Below are positions 53,830 to 61,868 of a stretch of DNA of 64,000 nucleotides, one piece after another. Where the stretch lies: assembly GCF_014467015.1 (NCBI RefSeq), contig NZ_CP058559.1, positions 1,240,001 to 1,304,000 on the forward strand, written 5' to 3'. The stretch comes from Alkalicella caledoniensis. GTDB lineage: Bacteria > Bacillota > Proteinivoracia > Proteinivoracales > Proteinivoracaceae. Made by a program: the position numbers and the translations under genes. Within the stretch, counting starts at the first letter, position 1, and the number at the start of each line of letters is the position of its first letter. The notes beneath the pieces were generated by a model, which was not told the DNA's origin, did no database searches, and worked only from the letters and a program-made list of their open reading frames with translations.

Positions 53830-54177
53830 TTAATTTTGATCAGTTATTAGATTAGTTAAAACTGAGCTTATGATACTAAGAACAATGGCTCCCAGTACTG
53901 CAGGCCAAAAGCCAGCAACTGTAAAACCAGTTACATTCGCAGCTACTAACCACAGTATAAATCCATTTATTACAAAGGTAAAAAGACCAAGTGTAAGTAT
54001 AGTTATAGGAAAAGCAACTAGTTTTATTATAGGCCTTATAACTGCATTTGCTAAACCTAATACCAATGCTGCAATTAAAGCAGAACCAAAACTTGTTATT
54101 TCTATACTTTGGATAATCTGTGCTGTTAAAAACAACGCTAACCCATTTATTATCCATCTCCATACTAATCCTCTCAT
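53830..54177 (-). CDS. Four-helix membrane protein of the phage-holin 4 superfamily (YvlD-like)
   Basis: A 115-residue protein with four hydrophobic helices and the family motif LVLGLANAVIRPIIKLVAFPITILTLGLF. Homologs such as B. subtilis YvlD are chromosomal and associated with envelope stress operons; despite the family name there is no phage context here. GGAGGAG precedes the ATG. It is 15 bp upstream of the flavoprotein gene, same direction. Confidence 0.85.
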   Translation of the reverse strand: MRGLVWRWIINGLALFLTAQIIQSIEITSFGSALIAALVLGLANAVIRPIIKLVAFPITILTLGLFTFVINGFILWLVAANVTGFTVAGFWPAVLGAIVLSIISSVLTNLITDQN

Positions 54178-54366
54178 TGTATCTCCTCCTCGTATAATAA
54201 GTTTTAAGCCTTTATCTCTTATTTAAATAATAGCATATTTTATAGTACTTTGATAATTTGTTTGCATAATTTTACAAAATTCATACCTGTGTTGCATGAA
54301 AACCATCCTTAGGTGGATAAACAAAGAAACCACTTTATGCAAGTGGTCTCTTTGTGGCCTATTGAT

Positions 54367-55068
54367 TTAATCGTTATCTGGTTGTGGTGGATAAAAATCT
54401 GGGAAAGGTAGCAGATCGAATTCTTCACATGGGTCAACATCTGGGAATTCTTCACATAGGGGAGGTGTTGGGCAAAATCCAAAAGTTGGTACAAGAAGTT
54501 GTACTTCTGCTACGGATTTTAGAATAATGAATGCTCCGATAGGTATGAATGCTAATGCATCTCCATCTTCTGTTGTGTCAGGGAATTCTAAAATGGGATC
54601 CCCAGCAACTTGGAATATGGCTTCTGCTATTGCTTCCATTCTATCAAGTTCAGGCATATATAAAATTACATCTTTCTCGAAGCATACAATATTTTCAAAC
54701 TCATCTCCATTGGAAGGTATTACCTGGACTTCAATACCTTGTGCATTTACAACAAATAATTCAACCCTTGCACAAACTTCAATTTGAATTCTTGCTAACG
54801 GTCCACCGTTAATAAGCTCTCTATTTAGAACTTCGTACTCTACAGAGTTAGGAACTATCCTAGCAAATGAAAAAGTTACATCTTCCTCATCCCAACCATC
54901 TGGTAGTTCCCAAGCAAATTCAAAGAATTCACATTCTTGCTGTCTACAAGCATCGTAAACTTTTGTAGTTATTATGCAGTCAATTTCAGGAGCTGGTGGT
55001 GTCGGTGGTTTGGGGGGCTTAGGCTTAAAAAATGTTTCTTGAACAGCATCTTTCATTTTCTCGTCCAT
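54367..55068 (-). CDS. Acidic Cys-rich protein A, probable spore coat/exosporium protein
   Basis: A 233-residue protein of unknown family. A proline-rich lead (KPKPPKPPTPPAPE) is followed by a conserved block CIITTKVYDACRQQECEFF. Other conserved parts are GGPLAR, CFEKDVILY, AIAEAIFQ, IPIGAFII, KSVAEVQLLVP and a C-terminal FCPTPPLCEEFPDVD. There are eight or so cysteines and a strongly acidic overall charge. A paralog lies at 56157-56834, about 1.1 kb away on the other strand. No signal peptide is seen, as for many coat proteins. GGAGG precedes the ATG and a sigma-K-like promoter lies upstream. The coat role is inferred from the promoter and neighbours. Confidence 0.65.
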   Translation of the reverse strand: MDEKMKDAVQETFFKPKPPKPPTPPAPEIDCIITTKVYDACRQQECEFFEFAWELPDGWDEEDVTFSFARIVPNSVEYEVLNRELINGGPLARIQIEVCARVELFVVNAQGIEVQVIPSNGDEFENIVCFEKDVILYMPELDRMEAIAEAIFQVAGDPILEFPDTTEDGDALAFIPIGAFIILKSVAEVQLLVPTFGFCPTPPLCEEFPDVDPCEEFDLLPFPDFYPPQPDND

Positions 55069-55109
55069 ATATCTGAACCTCCTATAACTTAATTGGATTA
55101 TCTTCTCTA

Positions 55110-55138
55110 CAAGATATGTATCACTCCCCTAAGTGGTG
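55110..55138 (-). promoter_or_regulatory. Sigma-K-like promoter of protein A
   Basis: On the minus strand CACC (55138-55135), 16 nt, then CATATCTTG (55118-55110). The mother-cell sigma-K consensus is roughly mACm-N16-CATAnnnTA, so only the last base of the -10 differs. The paralog has the same CACC-N16-CATA layout. Confidence 0.5.
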
Positions 55139-55165
55139 AATGCCTAATTTAAAAACTAATAAAAA

Positions 55166-55195
55166 AAATCATAGGCCTTGGGCCTATGATTTACT
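55166..55195 (-). terminator. Terminator of the CAP-domain gene
   Basis: AAATCATAGGCC / GGCCTATGATTT forms a 12-bp stem with a 3-nt loop followed on the minus strand by TTTTTATTAG. It overlaps the stop codon region. Confidence 0.85.
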
Positions 55196-55940
55196 TTTGT
55201 ATAAATAATTGGGTTACAAGTACACCTGATGAGTTCTGATCTACTATCCCGATACCAACATGGGTAAAGTTGGGATTTAATATATTGTTTTTATGACCTG
55301 TACTTGCCATCAATCTTAAATGTGAAATATAAGGGCTTTGTGATGCCGAGATGTTTTCCGCAGCTCTTCTATATGAAATACCTGCATTTCTCATCATTTC
55401 AAATGGAGTCCCGTAGGTTGGTGAATTATGAGCAAAGTAATTTAAGTCTTTCATATCCTGGCTTTTAATGCGAGCCCATTTGCTAACCTCAACGTCAATT
55501 TGTAGTGGAGCCACACCAACTTTTGCTCTTTCCTCATTGATTCTACTTAGCATTTCCATTTCCCTTTGGGATACTGTGTGGTTTGCTGAGGGTTGAGGGC
55601 TTACTTGTGGTTGTGGTGCTGGAGTTGGAGCAGGATTTTGTTGTGTTGGTTGACTGTGTTGTGGTGCAGGATCTTGCGCTGTAGTGGTTGGGGGTGTACT
55701 AATTCTTGACCTTCTATTTGTCCAAAAATCTCCCAAGTTGTTATTTTGAGTGGATGGTGCTGGGGTTGTTGTACTTGGTTGTACTGGAGTGCTGTTATTG
55801 GTAGGTACTGTCTGCTGGTTACTTACGTAATTTTGTAAAAAATTTCTATATGTGCTTGCTTGCACAGACAGGGGTGTACTAAGAATGGCAGTAATTGATA
55901 ATCCAGTTATTAAAGTTACTGTAATTATTTTTCTCTTCAA
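55191..55940 (-). CDS. Secreted CAP-domain (SCP/YkwD-like) protein
   Basis: A 249-residue exported protein. The signal peptide ends near SVQAS. A low-complexity linker rich in Pro, Thr, Gln and Asn (about residues 45-120) is followed by a CAP domain from about residue 125: EMLSRINEERAKVGVAPLQIDVEVSKWA-type helix, DLNYFAHNSPTYGTPFEMM, RRAAENISASQSP, WMxSxGHKxNIL-like STGHKNNILNPNFTHVGIGI and LVTQLFIQK. Homologs such as YkwD and the spore protein YabG-associated CAP proteins are secreted or coat-linked. The start is a TTG behind AGGAGGA. It lies between the two paralogous acidic proteins. Confidence 0.88.
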   Translation of the reverse strand: MKRKIITVTLITGLSITAILSTPLSVQASTYRNFLQNYVSNQQTVPTNNSTPVQPSTTTPAPSTQNNNLGDFWTNRRSRISTPPTTTAQDPAPQHSQPTQQNPAPTPAPQPQVSPQPSANHTVSQREMEMLSRINEERAKVGVAPLQIDVEVSKWARIKSQDMKDLNYFAHNSPTYGTPFEMMRNAGISYRRAAENISASQSPYISHLRLMASTGHKNNILNPNFTHVGIGIVDQNSSGVLVTQLFIQK

Positions 55941-56104
55941 TCTAGTTCCTCCTCTATTTTGTCTATATAAACATTCTAAGGGTCTTTTTGCATACTATCA
56001 AATGTAATATCTGCCTAGGTTGGTATAAAACTGAAATTAAACCAGTGTTATGTAATTTTTAAGGAATAAGTTGGAATTTATGCAATTCCCAAGGATAAAT
56101 CCTG

Positions 56105-56133
56105 CACCAACACTGATTTCTAAACATAAATTA
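56105..56133 (+). promoter_or_regulatory. Sigma-K-like promoter of protein B
   Basis: CACC (56105-56108), 16 nt, then CATAAATTA (56125-56133) matches the sigma-K consensus -10 (CATAnnnTA) fully. It lies 23 bp before the ATG at 56157. This points to late mother-cell expression. Confidence 0.6.
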
Positions 56134-56156
56134 TTGTGAAAGGAGGGTATAAGTAA

Positions 56157-56834
56157 ATGAGAGAAAAATACAATCCTAGTACAAGACACGCTGGTTCATT
56201 CCCTGATCCAACGGGGGTAGACTGTATCATTACTACAAAGGTTTACGATGCCTGTAGACAACAAGAATGTGAGTTTTTTGAGTTTGGAGCTTTTGAAGTA
56301 CCATTCGGATGGGACTTCGAGGATATTTTCGCGTATGCTGAGGTAGTACCTAGTTCAGTAAGTTTTGACGTTCTAAATATTAGTCTAATTGAAGGTGGTC
56401 CCCTTGCACGGGTTCAGATGAGAGTTTGTGCTGATATCAATGCTTTTATAGTAAACACTAGAACAGGTGAAGAAGAACAAATAATAGGCGATAATGGTTT
56501 TGAAGACAATGAAGTTTGCTTTGAGAAAGATGTTATTTTATATCTTCCAGAACCTGATAAAATGGATGCAATTGCTGAAGCAATCTTCCAAATAGCTGGT
56601 GAGCCTGTTATAGAAGAGTTTGACGACACTGAAGATGAAATGTTTAATATTTTTATTCCTATTGGTGCATTTATTATTGTCAAGTCAGTGGCCGAAGTTC
56701 AATTGTTAGTACCTGTTTATGGTTTTTGCCCAACACCACCACTTTGCGAAGAGTTTCCTGATGTCGATGCTTGTGAAGAATTCCAACTATTACCATTCCC
56801 CGATTTTTATCCACCTCAGCCTGAGGATGAATAG
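56157..56834 (+). CDS. Acidic Cys-rich protein B, probable spore coat/exosporium protein
   Basis: A 225-residue paralog of the protein at 54367-55068. Both share the block CIITTKVYDACRQQECEFF, GGPLAR, CFEKDVILYLP, MDAIAEAIFQ, IPIGAFII and the C-terminal run FCPTPPLCEEFPDVD...FPDFYPPQP almost unchanged, while the N-terminal 20 residues and the middle differ. The cysteine positions are conserved, which suggests disulfide or metal cross-linking in an assembled layer. GGAGGG precedes the ATG. It is followed by a GerE-like regulator and a coat-associated ATP-grasp gene. No database family is recognised. Confidence 0.68.
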   Translation: MREKYNPSTRHAGSFPDPTGVDCIITTKVYDACRQQECEFFEFGAFEVPFGWDFEDIFAYAEVVPSSVSFDVLNISLIEGGPLARVQMRVCADINAFIVNTRTGEEEQIIGDNGFEDNEVCFEKDVILYLPEPDKMDAIAEAIFQIAGEPVIEEFDDTEDEMFNIFIPIGAFIIVKSVAEVQLLVPVYGFCPTPPLCEEFPDVDACEEFQLLPFPDFYPPQPEDE

Positions 56835-56879
56835 CAATTGCCGGTTTTTTCCGGCTAATGCTATATGAGGATGAAAATT

Positions 56880-57491
56880 ATGAATCTGCTTATAATCGTC
56901 CATAACAGTTTTGATAGTATAAATAATGAGATAATTATTTATTTAAAAAACAAGCAAAAGGTTCAGGTGGTAGATGTTGATAATAGCAATTTTAAGAGTA
57001 TATTAGAAAACTACAAAGGTGTAAAAATTTGGGCCAGTAATTGTTCTAATTTCCTTGGCGATATCTGGGAAGATATTTTACAAGATAAAAGTAGTAGCCT
57101 TGTTTTAACAGAAAATAACTCTGTACTAAAAACTGATAAATTTATAGCTCAGGGGGTAAATTTCATAGTCCTTCCTCCCAATCAGTGCCTCTATCTAAAT
57201 ACCAAAAACCACAAAGTCCTAAGGGCTGCTGTTGAAATATTAACTTGGTCTGTTGATAAGATGAAAATAAAAGAGCGTAGCTTAGTTGCCTTAAGTAGAA
57301 AAGAAAATGAAGTTGTCAATTTGTTGTTACAAGGATTAGATGATAGAGAAATAGCTAAGCAACTATTTATCAGTGACAAAACAGTCAGGAACCACATAAG
57401 TAATATCTTACAAAAAATCTGTCTTAGAAATCGTACTCAACTTGTTTTGTGGGCTTTACAGGAAATGGGAGAAATAGAGCAGCTATCGTAA
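56880..57491 (+). CDS. GerE-like LuxR-family regulator
   Basis: A 203-residue protein with a C-terminal LuxR/GerE helix-turn-helix: LSRKENEVVNLLLQGLDDREIAKQLFISDKTVRNHISNILQKI (about residues 140-183). The N-terminal 125 residues look like a receiver-shaped alpha/beta fold (MNLLIIVHNSF start) but lack the phosphoacceptor Asp and the usual Lys, so response to a kinase is not supported. I prefer the ATG at 56880 (GAGG nine bases upstream) over the one at 56865. It follows the sigma-K-type gene for protein B by 45 bp. By analogy with GerE it may tune late coat genes. Confidence 0.8.
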   Translation: MNLLIIVHNSFDSINNEIIIYLKNKQKVQVVDVDNSNFKSILENYKGVKIWASNCSNFLGDIWEDILQDKSSSLVLTENNSVLKTDKFIAQGVNFIVLPPNQCLYLNTKNHKVLRAAVEILTWSVDKMKIKERSLVALSRKENEVVNLLLQGLDDREIAKQLFISDKTVRNHISNILQKICLRNRTQLVLWALQEMGEIEQLS

Positions 57492-57508
57492 AAGATAGCT
57501 GCTTTTTC
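57478..57508 (+). terminator. Terminator of the LuxR gene
   Basis: AGCAGCTATC (57478-57487) and GATAGCTGCT (57494-57503) form a perfect 10-bp stem followed by TTTTTC. It overlaps the stop codon. Confidence 0.88.
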
Positions 57509-57556
57509 ATCAACTTCTTTTTATTCTTCACATAAGTTTGTAAAGGTTGTGAAAAA

Positions 57557-58393
57557 ATGAGAAACAAAAATGTAAGGGCTAAAAGTTTAGCTAGTAAGTT
57601 ATCCAAATATAAAATTCTACTTCAATCAGACTTTATTCGTCCTCATTTGTTAGAAACTATTGAGTTCACAGAAGAAAGCCTTTTAAGGATGATTGAAAAA
57701 TATAGTTTTATTTATATAAAACCTGTTTCTGGTTCTTTCGGTAGGGATATTTTATCCTTGGAGATAGCCAAGGAACCTAACACTCATTACGTTGTTAGAA
57801 ACGATGATAAAATCTTGTGGAAAGGTAATTTTAAGGAATCAGTGTATATCATTAATGCGTATATTGCTAGAAGAAAATTTCTAATACAACAGGGAATAAG
57901 ACCATTTGAGTACAAAGGTAAACATGTTGATATCAGGGTATTTATTCAAAAACCTGATAAGCTCTGGATTGTCTCTGGTCTAGGTGTTAAGGTGGCTAAG
58001 TCTAAAAATATGATAGTAACGAATTATAATCAGGGTGCTAGTATCTTAAGTCTAAAGGATTATCTGTCCTCTGGAAATTTTCAACATGATTTCATTAAAA
58101 TTAATCATGTATTAGAAGAGCTTTGTCTCGAAGGTGGTGAAGTATTAAACTCATATTATCCTCGATTTAGGGAGTTAGGGTTTGATGTGATCTTAGATGA
58201 ATACTTGAAGCCATGGATAATAGAGGTAAATACTAAGCCCAAGTATGAAATGTTTAGGGAGATTGATGTGCAGCTATATAAAAAAATAGACAGATATCAT
58301 GAAGACATTCTTAGGCAGTATAAAAAGGAAAAAGCAAGTTTTAAAAAAGTCGATAAAATATACTCACCCTTTAATGGAAAGCGAATAGACTAA
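57557..58393 (+). CDS. YheC/YheD-like ATP-grasp, endospore coat-associated
   Basis: YheC and YheD are ATP-grasp proteins that join the B. subtilis spore coat early. The 278-residue protein shows YIKPVSGSFGRDILSLE (the ATP-grasp lysine and glycine loop), DIRVFIQKPDKLWIVSGLGVKV (the RxxV/DxR nucleotide site), NYNQGASILSL and FDVILDEYLKPWIIEVNTKPK (metal ligands Asp, Glu and Asn). The N-terminal YheC domain is short, at about 40 residues. AAAGG precedes the ATG. The substrate of any ligase activity is unknown. It is followed by a gene with GGAGGTG ribosome site 30 bp downstream. Confidence 0.82.
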   Translation: MRNKNVRAKSLASKLSKYKILLQSDFIRPHLLETIEFTEESLLRMIEKYSFIYIKPVSGSFGRDILSLEIAKEPNTHYVVRNDDKILWKGNFKESVYIINAYIARRKFLIQQGIRPFEYKGKHVDIRVFIQKPDKLWIVSGLGVKVAKSKNMIVTNYNQGASILSLKDYLSSGNFQHDFIKINHVLEELCLEGGEVLNSYYPRFRELGFDVILDEYLKPWIIEVNTKPKYEMFREIDVQLYKKIDRYHEDILRQYKKEKASFKKVDKIYSPFNGKRID

Positions 58394-58422
58394 AACATAA
58401 GACAGTATGAGGAGGTGTACAA

Positions 58423-59448
58423 ATGTCCTATAAAGTAATCAAAGGTGCAAAACAGTTAGAAATTGATGGGAAGGAAATCGAAAATAATATATACCTTCCT
58501 TTAGAAGCCTTGTGGGACGATTACACCATATTGAAGGACCATAAAGTAATATTTATAGATAGCCCCCTGAATAACTTAGAAGTAGGTCTATTGCAGTTAA
58601 ATGGCGAAATAAATTCAACCTTTATAGAACCACTACAGAATTTATTGCAGGGTGCTGGATGTAGGGTGCATCTGTTAGATTCCACTGAGAAAGTCAATAA
58701 AAATATAAATTTGGTCCTTGTTATCAATTCACAAGAAGGTGTTTTTCAAACTGGGTACGGTGGTTATAGGTTAAATGGAAGTAAAAAAATTGCAGCAGAT
58801 ATGGGCTGGGCTTTAGCACGCTTTTTTGAACTTGATTATGTTGCACCACCTGTTAAAGAACAAGCCTCTAGTAAAAATCTTGGGCTGTGGAAGAAGTTTA
58901 CTACTCCATTAGTCTATATTAAGTTCAGAACAGGTGAAGGGCACAATTCTCTTTTAGCAATTTCTGTACTTATGGGGCTTTTTAGATTTGCCACTAAAAC
59001 TTTACCAGTAATTGATGAAAAAATTTTTTCCCCTATTCCTCCACCTTTAGAAAGTAGTGAGGTTAGTATTGTTAATAAAGAAACTCTAGTTGAAGAAAAC
59101 CTTATGGATGTAGCAAAAGAAGGTAATAGTCTAATAGAAAAAAACCATACCCATGACAATGATTTGTTTAGGTATATAAAAATTGAACAAGATCAAGGGC
59201 AAGATCAAGATCTAGATGAAGAACGTGTTAATTCAGATTTGAAGGAGGTTGATTTCATGTCAAAGAAAAGTAGTAATAATAGTCAAGGGAAAAAGGGCAG
59301 ATTAGTAACTGACCCCTCCCCGAAACTTAAAGCTCACATGAAAAAGATCATTGCTAAACAAAAGGCCGAAATTGAAAAAGAAAATAAGGCACCTAACAAT
59401 AAGGGTACTGAATATGCAGCTAAGTTGGCTGGTTTAGGTAAAGGGTGA
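58423..59448 (+). CDS. Degenerate N-acetylmuramoyl-L-alanine amidase-like protein
   Basis: A 341-residue protein. Residues 41-190 can be aligned by eye with amidase_3 domains: KVIFIDSPLNN at the place of KIVIDPGHGG, INSTFIEPLQNLLQGAGCRVHLLD at the place of the helix and strand ending in LTR, NLVLVINSQEG for the SIHANA strand, and VYIKFRTGEGHN for the VLVELGFLSN strand. The zinc ligands (His, Glu, His) and the catalytic Glu are all absent, so no amidase activity is expected. The C-terminal 150 residues are low-complexity, acidic then lysine-rich. GGAGGTG precedes the ATG. It may serve as a peptidoglycan- or coat-binding scaffold; homology is inferred, not proven. Confidence 0.55.
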   Translation: MSYKVIKGAKQLEIDGKEIENNIYLPLEALWDDYTILKDHKVIFIDSPLNNLEVGLLQLNGEINSTFIEPLQNLLQGAGCRVHLLDSTEKVNKNINLVLVINSQEGVFQTGYGGYRLNGSKKIAADMGWALARFFELDYVAPPVKEQASSKNLGLWKKFTTPLVYIKFRTGEGHNSLLAISVLMGLFRFATKTLPVIDEKIFSPIPPPLESSEVSIVNKETLVEENLMDVAKEGNSLIEKNHTHDNDLFRYIKIEQDQGQDQDLDEERVNSDLKEVDFMSKKSSNNSQGKKGRLVTDPSPKLKAHMKKIIAKQKAEIEKENKAPNNKGTEYAAKLAGLGKG

Positions 59449-59489
59449 CAAAGCTGTAAATAGTGGGGGGACCCACTTTGAAATAACGC

Positions 59490-59516
59490 AAATAGCCCCA
59501 AAATGGGGCTATTTGT
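59490..59516. terminator. Bidirectional terminator
   Basis: AAATAGCCCCA / TGGGGCTATTT forms an 11-bp stem with a 3-nt loop. It separates the converging amidase-like and yqeC genes; T-runs are short. Confidence 0.75.
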
Positions 59517-59517
59517 C

Positions 59518-60249
59518 TTATATATGGTCATATACTTTGCTTTTACTGAAGGACACGAATAGAATTTTCTCTAAACCTATGCTTGGGCTTAGGAGTATTT
59601 GTTTTGCTTTTTGAGCAAATGGTTTGTAGCTAGCCTTATACCTCTCTTCAACTGTGTCCCACTGATTGAAACATAAGTATACTTTACTTGTGGATGGTAT
59701 GTTAAAGGAGAATACCCCTCTTTCCATCATTTCTAAAATTAGTTGAAAGTTAATTTCTAAGCCATCAAAGGGCAACAGCTGTGACCTATGGACAGTTTCT
59801 GGCCCCCAAGTTTTTCCCAAGACTTTTGCACCGATGTTGATTATGGTATGGGTAGTGCAACTTGGTATAACTGGTTCCCCTTCTTTCCATACCTTTAGTG
59901 CCTTCATCCGTGCTCCGTCCCCTTCACATAGGATATGATCAAAGGGACCTTTTTCGTACAGGGAATTTGCAGTTTCAGGCTTTATACCTAGATATTTTCC
60001 TTCTTCCTTCTCCGAGTAAAGGAGTGGTGTTTTATTAAATCCATGGCTACCAAAAGTTGAAGAAGTACCTTCCCATTGAAGGGGTAGTATATTTTCATTT
60101 ATGGGAGGCTTATATAGTTTGGTAGTGGATGTTATAATACAATTGTGTAATTGACTAGCTATGAGGAACATACCTGTGGTTTTCCCGCCACCACCTACCA
60201 TTGTTATAAAGCTTTTGGGTTTAATGTCTAGCAGTTTAATAATATCCAT
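59518..60249 (-). CDS. yqeC: Selenium-dependent hydroxylase accessory protein YqeC
   Basis: YqeC is a putative GTPase linked to maturation of selenium-dependent molybdenum hydroxylases such as xanthine dehydrogenase. The 243-residue protein has a P-loop MVGGGGKTTGMFLIA, STTKLYKP, HILCEGDGARMKALKVW and VHRSQLL, diagnostic for the family. The start is an ATG with GGGTGG close upstream. None of the other genes of that pathway (yqeB, xdh, selD) are in the window. It lies 10 bp after fetB and could be co-transcribed with it. Confidence 0.88.
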   Translation of the reverse strand: MDIIKLLDIKPKSFITMVGGGGKTTGMFLIASQLHNCIITSTTKLYKPPINENILPLQWEGTSSTFGSHGFNKTPLLYSEKEEGKYLGIKPETANSLYEKGPFDHILCEGDGARMKALKVWKEGEPVIPSCTTHTIINIGAKVLGKTWGPETVHRSQLLPFDGLEINFQLILEMMERGVFSFNIPSTSKVYLCFNQWDTVEERYKASYKPFAQKAKQILLSPSIGLEKILFVSFSKSKVYDHI

Positions 60250-60258
60250 AGGGCCACC

Positions 60259-61020
60259 CTATAGACTTGATTTAAGCTGTAAGTAGTTTGTGAAGTACTG
60301 TTTATAGGCTAGCAGTCCTGTGATGGCTACAGTCAAGAAGGGACTACCTAGAAGCATATACATAATTACAATTTGAAATTTAACTGCTTCTAGGGGAGAA
60401 GCCCCGGCTAAAATCATACCACTCATACCACCAGGCAAACTCACTATTCCCACTACCTTAGCTCTGTCTACAACTGGTACCATGGCAGTTGTGATAGCTT
60501 TTTGTAGGGCAAACTGAATAGCTTGCCTTGGAGTGGCACCAAGGGAAAGGGCTGCTTCTATTTTAGATTTATTGGAGTTGATTTCATCGTGTAGCCTCAT
60601 TAAAGCCAATGATGTTGCATTCATCACATTTCCAATGACCATTCCTGCCACAGGAATGATGAATTGCCCTTCGAAGGGTATAATGTTAAATCCTGAAAGT
60701 ACAATGATGGTAAATAAAGTGGTTGCATATATGGCTATACCACTTATTAAGAAGGAATTTTTAACTTTTTGCCCCCTTTTACCTGAGTTGTATGTTGCAA
60801 CACCGGCCATGATAGAAATCATGATTATAACATAGATGGGGGAGTTTAGGTTGAAGATAAAAGTTAAGACATACCCTATTGCGATCAACTGAACAAAGGA
60901 TCTAACTGCCGCATCTGCAATATCGAAGCCCATTTTAACTTTGAATACGCGGGAAAAGTATATGGCCATAACCACAAAAACCAAAGAAAGTACTACTTGA
61001 AGGGTGGATATCTCTCTCAT
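60259..61020 (-). CDS. fetB: FetB-type ABC permease (UPF0014)
   Basis: FetB forms the membrane part of the FetAB exporter, linked to iron efflux and peroxide resistance in E. coli. The 253-residue protein has about seven membrane helices and the family motifs MAIYFSRVFKVKMGFDIADAAVRSFVQLIAIGY, GMVIGNVMNATSLALMRL and LSLGATPRQAIQFALQKAI with VGIVSLPGGMSGMILAGASP. The start overlaps the fetA stop by one base (TAATG). The metal exported here is assumed, not shown. Confidence 0.9.
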   Translation of the reverse strand: MREISTLQVVLSLVFVVMAIYFSRVFKVKMGFDIADAAVRSFVQLIAIGYVLTFIFNLNSPIYVIIMISIMAGVATYNSGKRGQKVKNSFLISGIAIYATTLFTIIVLSGFNIIPFEGQFIIPVAGMVIGNVMNATSLALMRLHDEINSNKSKIEAALSLGATPRQAIQFALQKAITTAMVPVVDRAKVVGIVSLPGGMSGMILAGASPLEAVKFQIVIMYMLLGSPFLTVAITGLLAYKQYFTNYLQLKSSL

Positions 61021-61751
61021 TATTCTCTACCTCCCTTTAGGAATGTGGTTATATCTAAATCTGTTGATTCAAAGAGTTCTCCTTTGGTACCAAAGAAAGC
61101 AATCTTTTTGATTCCAAGGAGTAAAACTCTCTTGGCTATCCTTTGTATCTGATCTATATTATGGGTTACAAAAATTATAGTTTTGTTATGCTTTTCATTT
61201 AATTCCATCATTAAGTCCTCTATTAGTTTTGTCCCTTGAGGATCAAGGGCAGATGTTGGTTCATCTAAGAGTATTATCTCAGGGTCTAGTGCCAGGGTTC
61301 TTGCTATATTTACACGTTGCTTTTGGCCACCTGAAAGTTTTTCTATGTCACGATCTAAGTATTCTGGATCTAAACCTACCTTTTCTAAAAGAGCTGATGC
61401 TATGGTTTGTTCTTCTTCTTTTTTAATACCTCTTATTCTCAAACCGTAAATAACGTTGTCTAAAACGCTGCCTTCAAATAGTGCAGACTCTTGGAAAACA
61501 AAGCCTACTTTCTCCCGAAGTTTGCGTATATCCCAACTCTTTATCTCTGTATCGTCTAAGTATATTTCCCCACTTGTTGCATCATCTAGTCTGTTAAGGA
61601 GCCTTAGAACTGTACTTTTTCCTGATCCGGAAGGTCCAGCTATTGCAAAGATATCTTCCTTTTGTACTTCTATGTTTAAGTTCTTAATAATTTCCAAATT
61701 GTTTGTGCCATCACTTTTAGAAACATGGATGTTAGATAATTTAATCCCCAC
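61020..61751 (-). CDS. fetA: FetA-type ABC ATP-binding protein
   Basis: The ATPase partner of fetB. The 243-residue protein has Walker A GPSGSGKSTVLRLLNRLD, Q-loop FQESALFEGSV, signature LSGGQKQRVNIARTL, Walker B ILLDEPTSALDP and switch His VTHNIDQ. GTG start behind GGAGGGG. It is translationally coupled to fetB. A phosphate or phospholipid exporter is an alternative annotation for some family members. Confidence 0.9.
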   Translation of the reverse strand: MGIKLSNIHVSKSDGTNNLEIIKNLNIEVQKEDIFAIAGPSGSGKSTVLRLLNRLDDATSGEIYLDDTEIKSWDIRKLREKVGFVFQESALFEGSVLDNVIYGLRIRGIKKEEEQTIASALLEKVGLDPEYLDRDIEKLSGGQKQRVNIARTLALDPEIILLDEPTSALDPQGTKLIEDLMMELNEKHNKTIIFVTHNIDQIQRIAKRVLLLGIKKIAFFGTKGELFESTDLDITTFLKGGRE

Positions 61752-61833
61752 TTCTTCCCCTCCTATAATTGCATTGATATTCTAATTTTACTATAAACTC
61801 CCACTTTTTTAAAGTAAAGGATAGGCTTACATT

Positions 61834-61868
61834 AATAAAAACCTCGATTATATTCGAGGTTTTATTTT
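61834..61868 (-). terminator. Terminator of the opp/dpp operon
   Basis: AATAAAACCTCGA-type arms (AAAACCTCGA / TCGAGGTTTT) form a 10-bp stem followed on the minus strand by TTATTAATG. It overlaps the end of oppF, so fetAB has a separate promoter. Confidence 0.85.

Noticed and set aside
53830-54177. Phage remnant because of the holin-type family name
   Set aside because: YvlD-like members of this superfamily are ordinary chromosomal genes and no other phage gene is nearby.
56835-56879. GCCGG-T6-CCGGC hairpin as a terminator of protein B
   Set aside because: The stem is only five base pairs and is not followed by a T-run, so readthrough to the LuxR gene is more likely.
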